A model generated the notes under the pieces. The model did no database searches and had not been told where the DNA came from. It worked only from the letters and a program-made list of their open reading frames with translations. The position numbers and the translations under genes were made by a program. This document shows positions 8,708 through 17,465 of a stretch of 64,000 nucleotides of DNA, piece by piece. Numbering within the stretch: the first letter of the stretch is position 1; every line of letters starts with the position of its first letter. Source of the stretch: Arthrobacter saudimassiliensis (GTDB lineage: Bacteria; Actinomycetota; Actinomycetes; Actinomycetales; Micrococcaceae); NCBI GenBank assembly GCA_900016675.1, contig LN483070.1, forward strand, positions 1,364,001 to 1,428,000, written 5' to 3'.

Positions 8708-8779
8708 TGCGCGATACTGGGATCGAACCAGTGACCTCTTCCGTGTCAGGGAAGCGCGCTACCGCTGCGCCAATCGCGC
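8708..8779 (-). tRNA. tRNA-Val(GAC), copy 1
   Basis: Acceptor GCGCGAT/ATCGCGC, anticodon loop CTGACAC (anticodon GAC), T loop TTCGATC. No encoded CCA. Confidence 0.97.
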
Positions 8780-8820
8780 CTGGACCTGGGGGACCGAAAC
8801 CGGAACCCCAGGATCAGGAG

Positions 8821-8894
8821 AGCGGACGACGGGATTCGAACCCGCGACATCCACCTTGGCAAGGTGGTGCTCTAGCCAGCTGAGCTACGTCCGC
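8821..8894 (-). tRNA. tRNA-Gly(GCC), copy 2
   Basis: Identical in sequence to the copy at 8609-8682, but without an encoded CCA. Confidence 0.97.
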
Positions 8895-8919
8895 AAAAAG
8901 AAACAGTCGAGACTGTCCG

Positions 8920-8991
8920 TGCGCGATACTGGGATCGAACCAGTGACCTCTTCCGTGTCAGGGAAGCGCGCTACCGCTGCGCCAATCGCGC
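8920..8991 (-). tRNA. tRNA-Val(GAC), copy 2
   Basis: Identical to the copy at 8708-8779; the spacer to the neighbouring Gly gene is also duplicated (see repeat). Confidence 0.97.
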
Positions 8992-9020
8992 CCATGTGGG
9001 CTGTGCAAGTATCACCGTGG

Positions 9021-9091
9021 AGGTGGGGACGGGATTCGAACCCGCGTATACGGCTTTGCAGGCCGCTGCCTCGCCTCTCGGCCACCCCACC
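9021..9091 (-). tRNA. tRNA-Cys(GCA)
   Basis: Acceptor GGTGGGG/CCCCACC, anticodon loop CTGCAAA (anticodon GCA), encoded CCA at 9018-9020. Confidence 0.97.
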
Positions 9092-9153
9092 GTGACCCTT
9101 GCCTAAGCATAGGTCAACCGGCTTGGGATAGCCGGTCTCTACAGTGACTTGCG

Positions 9154-9227
9154 AGCGGACGACGGGATTCGAACCCGCGACATCCACCTTGGCAAGGTGG
9201 TGCTCTAGCCAGCTGAGCTACGTCCGC
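9154..9227 (-). tRNA. tRNA-Gly(GCC), copy 3
   Basis: Same sequence as the other two Gly genes, no encoded CCA. First gene of the minus-strand cluster Gly-Cys-Val-Gly-Val-Gly in transcription order. Confidence 0.97.
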
Positions 9228-9360
9228 ATGTTGATTCCAGCAGTGAATTCCGCTCCCGATCATTTCCCCGGGAGTGGTCCGCGCTGCTTTCCAACGAAGA
9301 AAGACTCTATAGGAGGATTCTCGGTTCGTCCAATCGGCGGGCCGCCCGGCGTCGCGGGCT

Positions 9361-9398
9361 GCGGCCGCTGCGCCGTCCCGGGCCGGCGCAGCGGCCGC
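9361..9398. repeat. Perfect 14-bp inverted repeat between divergent tRNA units
   Basis: GCGGCCGCTGCGCC (9361-9374) and its exact complement (9385-9398) flank a 10 bp spacer containing CCCGGG. It lies in the 320 bp gap between the minus-strand tRNA cluster and the plus-strand tRNA-Val; no T-tract follows, so it is not a classic terminator. The remainder of that gap (9228-9548) shows no gene. Confidence 0.85.
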
Positions 9399-9548
9399 TG
9401 TGGCAGGGCCGGACGCGGATCATCCTGCAGGAGTTGATCGCGCGCGAGGAGTGCGTCCCGGGCCGGGTTTTGGGCCGGTTTGGAACTTGGGGCGGATGTG
9501 GGCTAGAGTCTTCTACGCACCGCGGCGCTGGAAAGCATCAGCGCAGAC

Positions 9549-9623
9549 GGGCGATTGGCGCAGTGGTAGCGCGCTTCGTTCACACCGAAGAGGTCACTGG
9601 TTCGAACCCAGTATCGCCCACCA
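9549..9623 (+). tRNA. tRNA-Val(CAC)
   Basis: Acceptor GGGCGAT/ATCGCCC, anticodon loop TTCACAC (anticodon CAC), discriminator A at 9620 and encoded CCA 9621-9623. Read opposite to the cluster on its left. Confidence 0.97.
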
Positions 9624-9627
9624 AGGA

Positions 9628-9658
9628 AAGGCCGTCCCGAAATGGGGCGGCCTTTTTT
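9628..9658 (+). terminator. Intrinsic terminator of tRNA-Val(CAC)
   Basis: AGGCCGTCCC and GGGGCGGCCT pair around GAAAT, followed by six T residues: a strong rho-independent terminator directly behind the tRNA. Confidence 0.93.
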
Positions 9659-9737
9659 CGCATCCGCCGGCCTGCCGGCGGGCCAGCGCCGCGGCGGCGA
9701 CGGCGGTTCTGTCAGCGGACAGTGACAGACTAAAGAC

Positions 9738-10682
9738 ATGACTGAACCGGCTCTTGCGCACGCAACGGACTTCGGGCGGATGTATTCACGTTCGCTCAGT
9801 GAACCTCCGGCGGTCCCCTCCATCACGACCGTGATCTCCCAGGCCTCCAGCGACCTGGGCGGCTGGCACAGCTACATGGCGGCCAACGCCGTGGTGAAGG
9901 ATCCCCGCCTCGGACCGGCCCTGGGCAGCCCGCCGCAGCTGCGCACCCTGGTCAAGGAGGCCAGCCGCGCCTCCGAGCGGTACCGCGACGAGGCGGCCGA
10001 GCGCGGCACGCGGGTCCACTACTACTGCGAACAGGTCGCGCTGCGCGCGCTGGGCCTGCCCGAGCAGGTCCAGCTGGCCCGGGAATCCCTGCGCGAACAC
10101 GGCGAGCACCAGTTCGCCGACCGGTTCGATGAATGGTGGCAGCTGTACCAGGTGGAGCCCATCGCCGCTGAAATCACCGTGTGGAACCACCAGCTGGGCT
10201 ACGCCGGCACGCTCGACCTGGTCGCCCGGATCGGCGGCCGGGTCTGCCTGATCGACTACAAGACCAAGAACACCGACCGCGACGGGCTGGTCAAGGCCCT
10301 CGACGAGAAGGTCGTCATGCAGCTGGTCGCCGGCCTGAAGGCCGAGGAATCACTGGTCGACGCCGCCGCCGGCACCTGGGAGCCGTGGGCGCACGGCGAC
10401 GCCCCCGTGCTGCTGGGGGTCGCCGTCGGGCAGACCGAAGTGCGTCCCGTCCGGGCCAACCCGGCCGTGCTGCCGCAGCACTGGTATAAGTTCTGCGCCC
10501 TGCGCCGGGTCTGGCAGACCAGCATCGAAGCCGCCCAGGCCGGGCCGGCCCTGCTGCCCATCGCGCCGCCGCCCGCGCCGTCGCACGCGGCATTCCCCAG
10601 CGGCGCCCACGCCGCACCCGGGCCGGCGCCGGCGCCCTCGGCGGCAGCGGCGGCACCGGAAGCTGCGGCCGGGCCCCGCTGA
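9738..10682 (+). CDS. PD-(D/E)XK nuclease-fold protein, 314 aa
   Basis: A RecB-type nuclease core is visible: GYAGTLDLV with Asp160, then CLIDYKTKN with Asp173 and Lys175, the D...DxK catalytic layout, with a preceding conserved Glu region (PIAAEITVWN, about residue 145) and a following helix with Gln (VVMQLVAGL). The N-terminal half is helical. The last 45 residues are Ala/Pro-rich and disordered. Whether it degrades DNA or acts in repair is not known; there is no helicase partner next to it. ATG at 9738 lacks a clear SD and may be leaderless. Confidence 0.75.
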   Translation: MTEPALAHATDFGRMYSRSLSEPPAVPSITTVISQASSDLGGWHSYMAANAVVKDPRLGPALGSPPQLRTLVKEASRASERYRDEAAERGTRVHYYCEQVALRALGLPEQVQLARESLREHGEHQFADRFDEWWQLYQVEPIAAEITVWNHQLGYAGTLDLVARIGGRVCLIDYKTKNTDRDGLVKALDEKVVMQLVAGLKAEESLVDAAAGTWEPWAHGDAPVLLGVAVGQTEVRPVRANPAVLPQHWYKFCALRRVWQTSIEAAQAGPALLPIAPPPAPSHAAFPSGAHAAPGPAPAPSAAAAAPEAAAGPR

Positions 10683-10769
10683 CCGCAGCTCCGGCGTGTC
10701 CCCGGGCGCCCGTCCGGAACTAGACTGGATGACCGAGCCACCGAAGCGACAGTGAGGAACACACCCCAG

Positions 10770-11360
10770 ATGGCAATCCTGAACATCCGGATCATCGGCG
10801 ATCCCGTCCTGCGGACCAGGGCCGAGGAAGTGACCGACTTCGGTCCGGAGCTGGCCAAGCTGGTCGCCGACATGGAAGAGACCATGGAGGACGTCGACGG
10901 CGCCGGCCTGGCCGCGCCGCAGGTCGGCGTCAGCCTCCGCGTGTTCACCTACCGGATCGACGGACAGGCCGGGCACATCGTGAACCCGGTGCTGGAACTG
11001 AGCGAAGACCTGCAGCCGGACCAGGTCGAAGGGTGCCTCTCCATCCCCGGCCTCGGCTTCCCCGTGCCCCGGGCCCGCTGGACCAAGGTCAGCGGACAGG
11101 ACAAGTCCGGCAACCCGGTGGTGATCGAAGGCGAGGGCATGCTCGCCCGGTGCTTCCAGCACGAGACGGACCACCTGGACGGCATCCTCTACATCGACCG
11201 GCTGAAGGGCGAGGACCGCAAGGCGGCCCTGCGCGCCATCCGGAACAGCGATTACGACGCCGTCGCCGGGCGGACCACCGCCGAGCGCGCCCGCAGCGTG
11301 GGCTCCAGCTTCGGCGGCACCGGCGCCGTCGGCAGCTTCGGCCAGCCGACGGGAGCCTGA
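10770..11360 (+). CDS. def: Peptide deformylase, 196 aa
   Basis: Removes the N-formyl group from nascent proteins. All three motifs are present: GAGLAAPQVG (residue about 46), EGCLSIPG with metal-binding Cys89, and QHETDHLDG with His131, Glu132 and His135. The Ala/Gly-rich tail after residue 165 is a common actinobacterial extension. ATG at 10770 is used; an in-frame GTG at 10752 is possible. It is 4 bp before fmt, so the formylation and deformylation enzymes are coupled. Confidence 0.97.
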   Translation: MAILNIRIIGDPVLRTRAEEVTDFGPELAKLVADMEETMEDVDGAGLAAPQVGVSLRVFTYRIDGQAGHIVNPVLELSEDLQPDQVEGCLSIPGLGFPVPRARWTKVSGQDKSGNPVVIEGEGMLARCFQHETDHLDGILYIDRLKGEDRKAALRAIRNSDYDAVAGRTTAERARSVGSSFGGTGAVGSFGQPTGA

Positions 11361-11364
11361 CCCA

Positions 11365-12285
11365 GTGCGGGTACTGTTCGCCGGCACCCCCGGCGTCGCC
11401 GTCGCCTCCCTCGACGCCCTGATCGAGGCCGGCTTCGACGTCGTGGCCGTCCTCACCCGCCCCGACGCGCCGCTGGGCCGCAAGCGCGTCCTGACGCCGT
11501 CGCCGGTCGCCGCGCGCGCCGAGGAGCTCGGCCTGCCCGTGATCCGCGCCGCCCGGATCGACGACGACGCGCAGGAGGCCATCCGCGCGTCCGCCCCCGA
11601 CGTGGCGGCCATCGTGGCCTACGGCGGGCTGGTTCCCGAGGCCGCGCTGGCCATCCCCGCGCACGGCTGGATCAACCTGCACTTCTCGCTGCTGCCGGCC
11701 TGGCGCGGAGCCGCCCCCGTGCAGCATGCCCTGATCAATGGCGACGACGTCACCGGCGCCTCCACCTTCCTGCTGGAAAAGGGCCTGGACACCGGGCCCG
11801 TGTTCGGGCAGCTCACCGAGGCTGTCCGCCCCGACGACACGGCCGGAGACCTCCTGGCGCGGCTGGCGCACAGCGGCTCGGTGCTGCTGGTGCAGACCCT
11901 GCACGCCGTCGAGGCCGGCACCGCCCGGCCCGAGCCGCAGCACGGCGAACCGACCTTCGCGCCCAAGCTGACGCTTCAGGACGGGCGCCTGGACTGGCGG
12001 CAGCCCGCCCTGGCCCTGCGCCGGCGGATCGCCGGGGTCACCCCCGAGCCCGGCGCCTGGACGACCCTGGAGGGGCAGCGCTTCAAGATCGGCGGCGTCG
12101 CCGACCGGCCCGAGGTCACCGACCTGGCTCCCGGCCGGGTCCGGGCGGGCACCGGAAGCGGACCGCTGGTCGGCACCGGCTCCCATGCCCTGGAACTGCG
12201 GCAGGTCCAGCCTGCCGGACGCAAGATGATGGCCGGCCCCGACTGGGCTCGCGGACTGGCCCGTGAGGAAGTGGTGTTCGAGTGA
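11365..12285 (+). CDS. fmt: Methionyl-tRNA formyltransferase, 306 aa
   Basis: Formylates initiator Met-tRNA using 10-formyl-THF. MRVLFAGTPGVAVASLDALIE start, INLHFSLLPAWRGAAPVQHAL catalytic region (Asn, His and the SLLP motif near residues 106-118), and the C-terminal OB-type domain ending GRKMMAGPDWARG. GTG start at 11365. Its TGA overlaps the GTG of rsmB (GTGA), a translational-coupling arrangement. Confidence 0.97.
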   Translation: MRVLFAGTPGVAVASLDALIEAGFDVVAVLTRPDAPLGRKRVLTPSPVAARAEELGLPVIRAARIDDDAQEAIRASAPDVAAIVAYGGLVPEAALAIPAHGWINLHFSLLPAWRGAAPVQHALINGDDVTGASTFLLEKGLDTGPVFGQLTEAVRPDDTAGDLLARLAHSGSVLLVQTLHAVEAGTARPEPQHGEPTFAPKLTLQDGRLDWRQPALALRRRIAGVTPEPGAWTTLEGQRFKIGGVADRPEVTDLAPGRVRAGTGSGPLVGTGSHALELRQVQPAGRKMMAGPDWARGLAREEVVFE

Positions 12286-13892
12286 GTGCGGCGGAAAACG
12301 GATCCGGCGCCGGGCGGGGCCCGGGCAACCGCCCCGGCCGGCCGGGCAGGAACGGCGGCAGCGGCGGCGCGGGCAGCAGGCGCGGCGACGGCGGTGCGGC
12401 CCGGACCGAACGGCAGGGCGCGTCGCGGCGCAACGAGAAGGGCCGTGAACGCAACCGCTCCGGCGAAAGGCACTTTTCCGAAAACGCGCCCAGCCGGCGC
12501 AGCCGCAGCGCCGACCCGGCCCGGCTGGCTGCCTTCGAGGTCCTCCGTGCGGTATCCGGGGAGGATGCCTACGCCAACCTCGTGCTGCCCAAGGCCATCC
12601 GAAAGCACCGGCTGGACCGCCGCGACGCCGGCTTCGCCACCGAACTCGCCTACGGGGCGCTGCGCGCCCAGGGCACCTATGACGCGATCCTCGCCCGCTG
12701 CGTGGACCGGCCGCTGGAGAAGCTGGACCCGGCCATCCTGGATGCGCTGCGCCTGGGCGCCCATCAGCTGCTGGCCATGCGGGTCCCCGCCCACGCCGCC
12801 CTGGACCAGACCGTGGGACTGGCCCGCGCGGTGATCGGCGCCGGCCCGGCCGCCCTGATCAACGCGGTGCTGCGCAAGGTCTCCGCCCGGGACCTCGCCG
12901 CCTGGACCGACGAGCTCACCCGCGGCGAGACCGACGCCGTCGCCCGCGCCGCCGTCGAGCATGCCCACCCGGAGTGGATCGTGCGCGCCCTGCGCCAGTC
13001 CCTGGTGGCCCACGGGCGCGGCGTCGAGGAAATCGATGACCTGCTGCGGGCCGACAACGCCGCCCCCGTGGTGAACCTCGTGGCGCTGCCCGGACTGGGC
13101 AGCCTCGACGAGGCACGGGCGGCGGGTGCCGCGGACGGCGAGCTGGTGGCCGACTCGGCGCTGTACGCCGCCGGCGACGTCGGGCGCCTGGAATCCGTGC
13201 GCAGCGGCACGACCCGGGTCCAGGACGTCGGGTCCCAGCTGGTGGCCCGGGCCCTGGGCGCCGCCGAGGTGCTGCCGGCCGGCCGCGACGGCGGCGAAAA
13301 GTGGCTGGACATGTGCGCCGGCCCCGGCGGCAAGGCCGCCCTGCTGGCGGCCCTGGCCCGGCAGCAGGACGCCACGCTGCTGGCCAATGAACCCGCCGAG
13401 CATCGTGCCAGGCTGGTGCGCCAGGCCCTGGAGGCCGTGCCCGGGGGCACCTGGCGGGTGCGCACCGGCGACGGGCGCACCCTCGCCGCGGAGCACCCGG
13501 ACGAGTTTGACCGCATCCTCGTCGACGCCCCCTGCACCGGCCTGGGCGCGCTGCGCCGCCGGCCGGAGTCGCGCTGGCGGCGCCGGCCGAGCGACGTCGG
13601 GGACCTCGGCGCGCTGCAGCGGGAGCTGCTCACAGGCGCGGTCGACGCCGTGCGGCCCGGGGGAGTGGTGGCCTACGTGACCTGCTCCCCGCACCCCGCC
13701 GAGACGACCGCCGTCGTCAACGACGTGCTCCGGCGCCGCAACGACCTGGAGCTGCTCGACGCCGGCGCCGCCCTCGACGCGGTCAGCCTGCCCGGCGCGC
13801 TGGAGGCCGGGCACGGGAAGACCGCGCAGCTGTGGCCGCACATCCACCAGACCGACGCCATGTTCCTGGCGCTGATCCGCCGCAAGATCTAG
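12282..13892 (+). CDS. rsmB: 16S rRNA m5C967 methyltransferase RsmB, 536 aa
   Basis: RsmB/Fmu enzyme methylating C967 of 16S rRNA. Residues 1-75 are a basic Gly/Arg/Asn-rich disordered arm, longer than in E. coli. A NusB-like domain follows ([22 protein letters not shown] ... [11 protein letters not shown] split across residues about 85-210), then the SAM domain [12 protein letters not shown]. Two key cysteines are present: Cys418 in DAPCTGLG and Cys468 in VTCSPHPAE. The GTG start overlaps the fmt stop by four bases. Confidence 0.95.
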   Translation: MSAAENGSGAGRGPGNRPGRPGRNGGSGGAGSRRGDGGAARTERQGASRRNEKGRERNRSGERHFSENAPSRRSRSADPARLAAFEVLRAVSGEDAYANLVLPKAIRKHRLDRRDAGFATELAYGALRAQGTYDAILARCVDRPLEKLDPAILDALRLGAHQLLAMRVPAHAALDQTVGLARAVIGAGPAALINAVLRKVSARDLAAWTDELTRGETDAVARAAVEHAHPEWIVRALRQSLVAHGRGVEEIDDLLRADNAAPVVNLVALPGLGSLDEARAAGAADGELVADSALYAAGDVGRLESVRSGTTRVQDVGSQLVARALGAAEVLPAGRDGGEKWLDMCAGPGGKAALLAALARQQDATLLANEPAEHRARLVRQALEAVPGGTWRVRTGDGRTLAAEHPDEFDRILVDAPCTGLGALRRRPESRWRRRPSDVGDLGALQRELLTGAVDAVRPGGVVAYVTCSPHPAETTAVVNDVLRRRNDLELLDAGAALDAVSLPGALEAGHGKTAQLWPHIHQTDAMFLALIRRKI

Positions 13893-13900
13893 GAGATCCA

Positions 13901-14572
13901 TTGGGAAAGTGCTGCATCAACCCGAGCATCCTCTCGGCCGACTTCGTCAACCTTGAGGCCGAGCTGGCCAGGATCGGCACCGCCGACGCGGTGCACGTGG
14001 ATGTCATGGACAACCACTTCGTCCCGAACCTGACGATCGGACTGCCGGTGGTGCAGCGCATCCAGGAGGTCAGCAGGCTGCCGCTGGACGCGCACCTGAT
14101 GATCGAGGATCCGGACCGGTGGGCTCCGGCCTACGCCGAGGCCGGCCTGGCGTCGGTGACCTTCCATGTGGAGGCCGCCACCGCTCCGGTCAAGCTGGCC
14201 CGCGACCTGCGCAGCAACGGAGCGAAGGCCGGCATGGCGCTGCGCCCGGCCACCCCGGTGGAACCGTACCTGGACCTGCTGCCCGAGCTGGACATGCTGC
14301 TGATCATGACCGTGGAACCGGGCTTCGGCGGCCAGAAGTTCCTGGACATCACCCTGCCCAAGATCCGCCGGGCAGCGGCCGCGGTCCGCGGCTCGGGCCT
14401 GCCGCTGGCGCTGCAGGTCGACGGCGGGATCTCCGCCGAGACCATCGAGCGGGCCGCGGAGGCCGGCGCCAACGTGTTCGTGGCCGGCTCCGCCGTGTAC
14501 GGCGCGGAGGATCCCGCCGAGGCCGTCACCAAGCTGCGGTCGCTGGCCGAGACCGCCGCGCCGGCGCCGTAG
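13901..14572 (+). CDS. rpe: Ribulose-phosphate 3-epimerase, 223 aa
   Basis: Interconverts ribulose-5-P and xylulose-5-P in the pentose phosphate path. Family motifs: [33 protein letters not shown] with metal-binding histidine/aspartate residues, [21 protein letters not shown] and [10 protein letters not shown]. Start is a TTG at 13901, five bases after AGGAG; the frame is open further upstream inside rsmB but that part is unlike the family. Ends before the riboflavin leader. The product also supplies ribulose-5-P used by RibB. Confidence 0.97.
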   Translation: MGKCCINPSILSADFVNLEAELARIGTADAVHVDVMDNHFVPNLTIGLPVVQRIQEVSRLPLDAHLMIEDPDRWAPAYAEAGLASVTFHVEAATAPVKLARDLRSNGAKAGMALRPATPVEPYLDLLPELDMLLIMTVEPGFGGQKFLDITLPKIRRAAAAVRGSGLPLALQVDGGISAETIERAAEAGANVFVAGSAVYGAEDPAEAVTKLRSLAETAAPAP

Positions 14573-14687
14573 GCAGCGGCCGCCCGGCCGGCTCTCCGCG
14601 CACCGCCCGCCGGTGCCGAATGTTACGCAGGTCACGTGGAGTTGCGTCCGCTGCCTGTCCCGTGTGCAAGAATGTTCGTAGCAAAAC

Positions 14688-14829
14688 AACGTGCTCCGGG
14701 GTCGGTGTAAGTCCGAACCGGCGGTTATAGTCCGCGACCCGCAGCTGCCGTTCCACCCGGAACGGAGGCTCGGTTGAACCGGTGGAATTCCGGTACCGAC
14801 AGTTAAAGTCTGGATGGGAGAAGCACGTA
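14688..14829 (+). ncRNA. FMN riboswitch (RFN element) upstream of ribM
   Basis: The RFN hallmarks are seen in order: ACGTGCTCCGGGGTCGGTG, the TAAGTCCGAACCGGCGGT segment, TAGTCCGCGAC, then GGTTGAACCGGTGGAATTCC, GGTACCGACAGTTAAAGTC, TGGATGGGAGAAGCACG. The outer stem CGTGCT/AGCACG closes it. FMN binding should shut off the ribM-ribD-ribE-ribB-ribA unit. Confidence 0.97.
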
Positions 14830-14849
14830 CTGTTCGCGGCTGCCTGCGC

Positions 14850-14869
14850 GGACGCCTCTTTAGGCGTCC
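14850..14869 (+). promoter_or_regulatory. Expression-platform hairpin of the FMN riboswitch
   Basis: GGACGCCT and AGGCGTCC form a perfect 8 bp stem with loop CTTT, 20 bp after the aptamer and about 53 bp before the ribM start. There is no long T-tract, so it may act on translation or with Rho rather than as a plain terminator. Confidence 0.6.
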
Positions 14870-14922
14870 CCTGCCGGCATCCGTGCACCGTATGCTCGTA
14901 CCCCCGGAGCCGCCGCTCACGG

Positions 14923-15618
14923 ATGGGAACGACATTGGAATTTCTGCGGTGGCTCTTCGAAGCCCAGATCCCGGTCGGCGGCAGCTCGCTGCTGCTGCGT
15001 GAAGTACTGGGCAACATCTTTGGCCTGCTCAGCGCCCTTGGCGGCATGCGCCGCCGCGTCTGGGCCTGGCCGGTCGGCATCGTCGGCAACGTCCTGCTGC
15101 TGACCGTCTTCCTCGGCTCCATGTTCGGCGGGGCGGACACCGCCAACCTCCTCGGCCAGGCCGGCCGCCAGGTCATGTTCATCGCCGTCGCCGTCTACGG
15201 CTGGCAGCGCTGGCGCAGCGCCCGCAACGGCGACGGATCAGCGGTCACGCCCCAGTGGGCGTCGACGAAGGCACGGATCGGGCTGGTGGCCACGCTGATT
15301 CTCGGCACCGCCGCCCTCACCCCGCTGTTCCGGATCCTGGGCTCCTACGAGCCGGTCTGGGCCGACGCCTGGACCTTCGTCGGATCCCTGCTGGCCACCT
15401 ACGGCATGGCCCGCGGCTGGGTGGAGTTCTGGCTGATCTGGGTGGCCGTGGACATTGTAGGCGTGCCCCTGCTGTTCAGCGCCGGCTACTACGCCACGGC
15501 CTTCATGTACGTCTTCTACGGCGCGTTCACCCTCATGGGATTCTTCGTCTGGTGGCGGGCGCACAACAACGCCAAGCCCCAGGTGCAGACGCTGATGCCC
15601 GATCCCACGGTGCGCTGA
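14923..15618 (+). CDS. ribM: Riboflavin transporter RibM (PnuX), 231 aa
   Basis: Membrane protein of the PnuC fold with about seven hydrophobic segments and the actinobacterial RibM features: VWAWPVGIVGNVLL near residue 45, GRQVMFIAVAVYGWQRW near 85 and the C-terminal YATAFMYVFYGAFTLMGFFVW. PnuC members take up nicotinamide riboside, but a location directly behind an FMN riboswitch and before rib genes indicates riboflavin uptake by facilitated diffusion. ATG at 14923; TTG at 14935 is an alternative. Its stop overlaps the ribD start by one base. Confidence 0.88.
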   Translation: MGTTLEFLRWLFEAQIPVGGSSLLLREVLGNIFGLLSALGGMRRRVWAWPVGIVGNVLLLTVFLGSMFGGADTANLLGQAGRQVMFIAVAVYGWQRWRSARNGDGSAVTPQWASTKARIGLVATLILGTAALTPLFRILGSYEPVWADAWTFVGSLLATYGMARGWVEFWLIWVAVDIVGVPLLFSAGYYATAFMYVFYGAFTLMGFFVWWRAHNNAKPQVQTLMPDPTVR

Positions 15619-16799
15619 TGGGAAGGCACGCCTTCGGGCCCGGCGAGGGCGGCTCACCGCCGCAGCCTGGCCCCACACCGGGAGGAACGGCGAGCAGAGC
15701 CGGAGCCGAACGGCTCACCGAATCCGAAGCCATGGCACTGGCCCTGGAGCTTGCCGGCCGCGGCGTGCGCGGCGCCAACCCGCTGGTCGGCGCGGTGGTC
15801 CTGGGATCCGACGGCGCCGTGCTCGGCACCGGCTATCACCGCGGCGCCGGCACCGCCCACGCGGAGGCCGCCGCCCTGGCCGCCACCCGCGCCGCCGGCC
15901 GGGACACCTCCGGAGCGACCATGGTGGTCACCCTGGAACCCTGCAACCACACCGGGCGAACCGGGCCGTGCAGCGAGGCCGTCCTGGCCGCCGGTATTTC
16001 CCGCCTGGTGTACGCCGCGGCCGATCCCACCGCCGATGCCGCGGGCGGTGCGGCGCGGCTCGCCTCAGCCGGAGTCGACGTCGAGGCCGGACTGATGGCC
16101 TCCGACGCCGCGGACCTGAACCACCGCTGGAGCGCCGCCGCCCGGCAGCGCCGGCCCTTCATCACGCTCAAGACCGCGCAATCGGTGGACGGGCGCGCCG
16201 CCGCTGCCGACGGCACCAGCCAGTGGATCACCGGACCTGAAGCGCGCGCGTACGGGCACGCCATCCGCGCCCGGGCCGACGCCGTGCTGGCCGGCACCGG
16301 AACCGTCCTGGCCGACAATCCCCGGCTGACCGCCCGGACACCCGAGAGGGAGGAAGCCGACGCGCAGCCGCTGCGCGTCGTCCTCGGCACCCGGCAGGTG
16401 CCCGCCGGGGCAGCGGTCCGCGGCACCGACGGCCGCTTCCTGCAGCTGGCGCACCGCGACCCCGCCCGCGCCGCCAGGGAACTGTACGACGCCGGCGTCC
16501 GCCACCTGCTGATCGAGGGCGGGCCCGCCGTCGCCGGTGCTTTCCTGGCCGGGGACCTGGTGGATGAGCTGGTCTGCTGCACCGCCCCGGTGCTGCTCGG
16601 CCACGGGCTGCCGGCCCTCGCGCTCGAGGTGCCCACCCTGGCCGCCGCCCGGCGCTGGCGCTGGGACACGCGGGCCGGGGGAGCCGTGACCGCCGCCGGT
16701 CCGGACCTGGTGCTGCGGCTGGAGCCGATTCCCGCCGGGGACGCCGCCGAGACCAAGACCACGCCCGCGTTGGGCACCACTACGCCCCGCCAGACGTAA
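15618..16799 (+). CDS. ribD: Bifunctional deaminase/reductase RibD, 393 aa
   Basis: Second and third steps of riboflavin synthesis. The deaminase domain has HAEAAAL with His81 and Glu83, and [10 protein letters not shown] with zinc Cys109 and Cys118. The reductase domain starts near residue 175 ([18 protein letters not shown]) and includes [13 protein letters not shown] and [14 protein letters not shown]. The first 35 residues are a disordered extension. Start ATG overlaps the ribM stop (TGATG). Both halves look intact. Confidence 0.97.
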   Translation: MGRHAFGPGEGGSPPQPGPTPGGTASRAGAERLTESEAMALALELAGRGVRGANPLVGAVVLGSDGAVLGTGYHRGAGTAHAEAAALAATRAAGRDTSGATMVVTLEPCNHTGRTGPCSEAVLAAGISRLVYAAADPTADAAGGAARLASAGVDVEAGLMASDAADLNHRWSAAARQRRPFITLKTAQSVDGRAAAADGTSQWITGPEARAYGHAIRARADAVLAGTGTVLADNPRLTARTPEREEADAQPLRVVLGTRQVPAGAAVRGTDGRFLQLAHRDPARAARELYDAGVRHLLIEGGPAVAGAFLAGDLVDELVCCTAPVLLGHGLPALALEVPTLAAARRWRWDTRAGGAVTAAGPDLVLRLEPIPAGDAAETKTTPALGTTTPRQT

Positions 16800-16808
16800 G
16801 GACAAAAG

Positions 16809-17465
16809 ATGTTTACCGGAATTGTTGCCGAACAGGGCACCGTGGTGTCCCTGGCTCCCGACGCCGCCGGCACCGGCAGCGTGCTCGTGCTCGACGTGCC
16901 CGGTGCCGCCGCCGGCCTGGAACCGGGCGGGTCCATCGCCGTCGACGGGGTCTGCCTCACCGCCGTCGGGCACGGCGTCCCCGTTGCCGCCGGCATCCGG
17001 CTGACCGTGGACGTGATGGGCGAAACCCTGGCCCGGACTACGGTCGGCGGCCTGCGCCCGGGGGACCGGGTCAACCTGGAACGCTGCGTCCCCGCCGGCG
17101 GGCGCCTGGACGGGCACGTGGTGCAGGGCCACGTGGACGGTGTCGGGGCGCTGCTCGAACGGGAGCAGCTGGGCAGCTGGGAGCGGCTGCGCTTCGCCGT
17201 GCCCGGGCCGCTGGCCCGCTACATCGCCGAAAAGGGCAGCATCGCCGTCAACGGCGTCTCGCTGACCGTCAGCGCCGTTTCGGAGCCGGACGCCGTCGAG
17301 CCGTGGTTCGAAGTCGGGCTGATTCCCACGACCCTGGCCGAAACCAACCTCGGTGCGCTGGTACCGGGCGCCCCGGTGAACCTGGAGGTGGACGTGCTGG
17401 CCAAGTACGCCGAGCGGCTGCTGGCCTTCGCGGCCGCCCCCGCCGGGCAGGAGAACGGAGAGTGA
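16809..17465 (+). CDS. ribE: Riboflavin synthase (alpha chain), 218 aa
   Basis: Dismutates lumazine to riboflavin. Two lumazine-binding repeats are visible: [10 protein letters not shown] with [11 protein letters not shown], and [13 protein letters not shown] with [10 protein letters not shown]. Family length (about 200-220). ATG start, SD AAGGAC. Its TGA overlaps the GTG of ribB by four bases. Confidence 0.97.
   Translation: MFTGIVAEQGTVVSLAPDAAGTGSVLVLDVPGAAAGLEPGGSIAVDGVCLTAVGHGVPVAAGIRLTVDVMGETLARTTVGGLRPGDRVNLERCVPAGGRLDGHVVQGHVDGVGALLEREQLGSWERLRFAVPGPLARYIAEKGSIAVNGVSLTVSAVSEPDAVEPWFEVGLIPTTLAETNLGALVPGAPVNLEVDVLAKYAERLLAFAAAPAGQENGE

Larger units (their letters stand above)
8609..8991 (-). 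repeat. Tandem Gly-Val tRNA duplication
   Basis: The unit Gly(GCC)-spacer-Val(GAC) at 8609-8779 recurs at 8821-8991 with a 212 bp offset. The spacer matches except one base (gcagaaag versus gcaaaaag) and carries the palindrome ACAGTCGAGACTGT, a likely processing or pause hairpin. Near identity of spacer as well as genes shows a recent duplication or gene conversion. Confidence 0.92.

Noticed and set aside
8609-9227. tRNA 3' ends as phage attachment sites (att)
   Set aside because: Repeats are whole tRNA genes with spacers; no integrase or element lies next to them.
8572-9437. Plus-strand reading frames across the tRNA cluster
   Set aside because: They are translations of the antisense of tRNA genes, with repeats identical to the tRNA duplication; no coding value.
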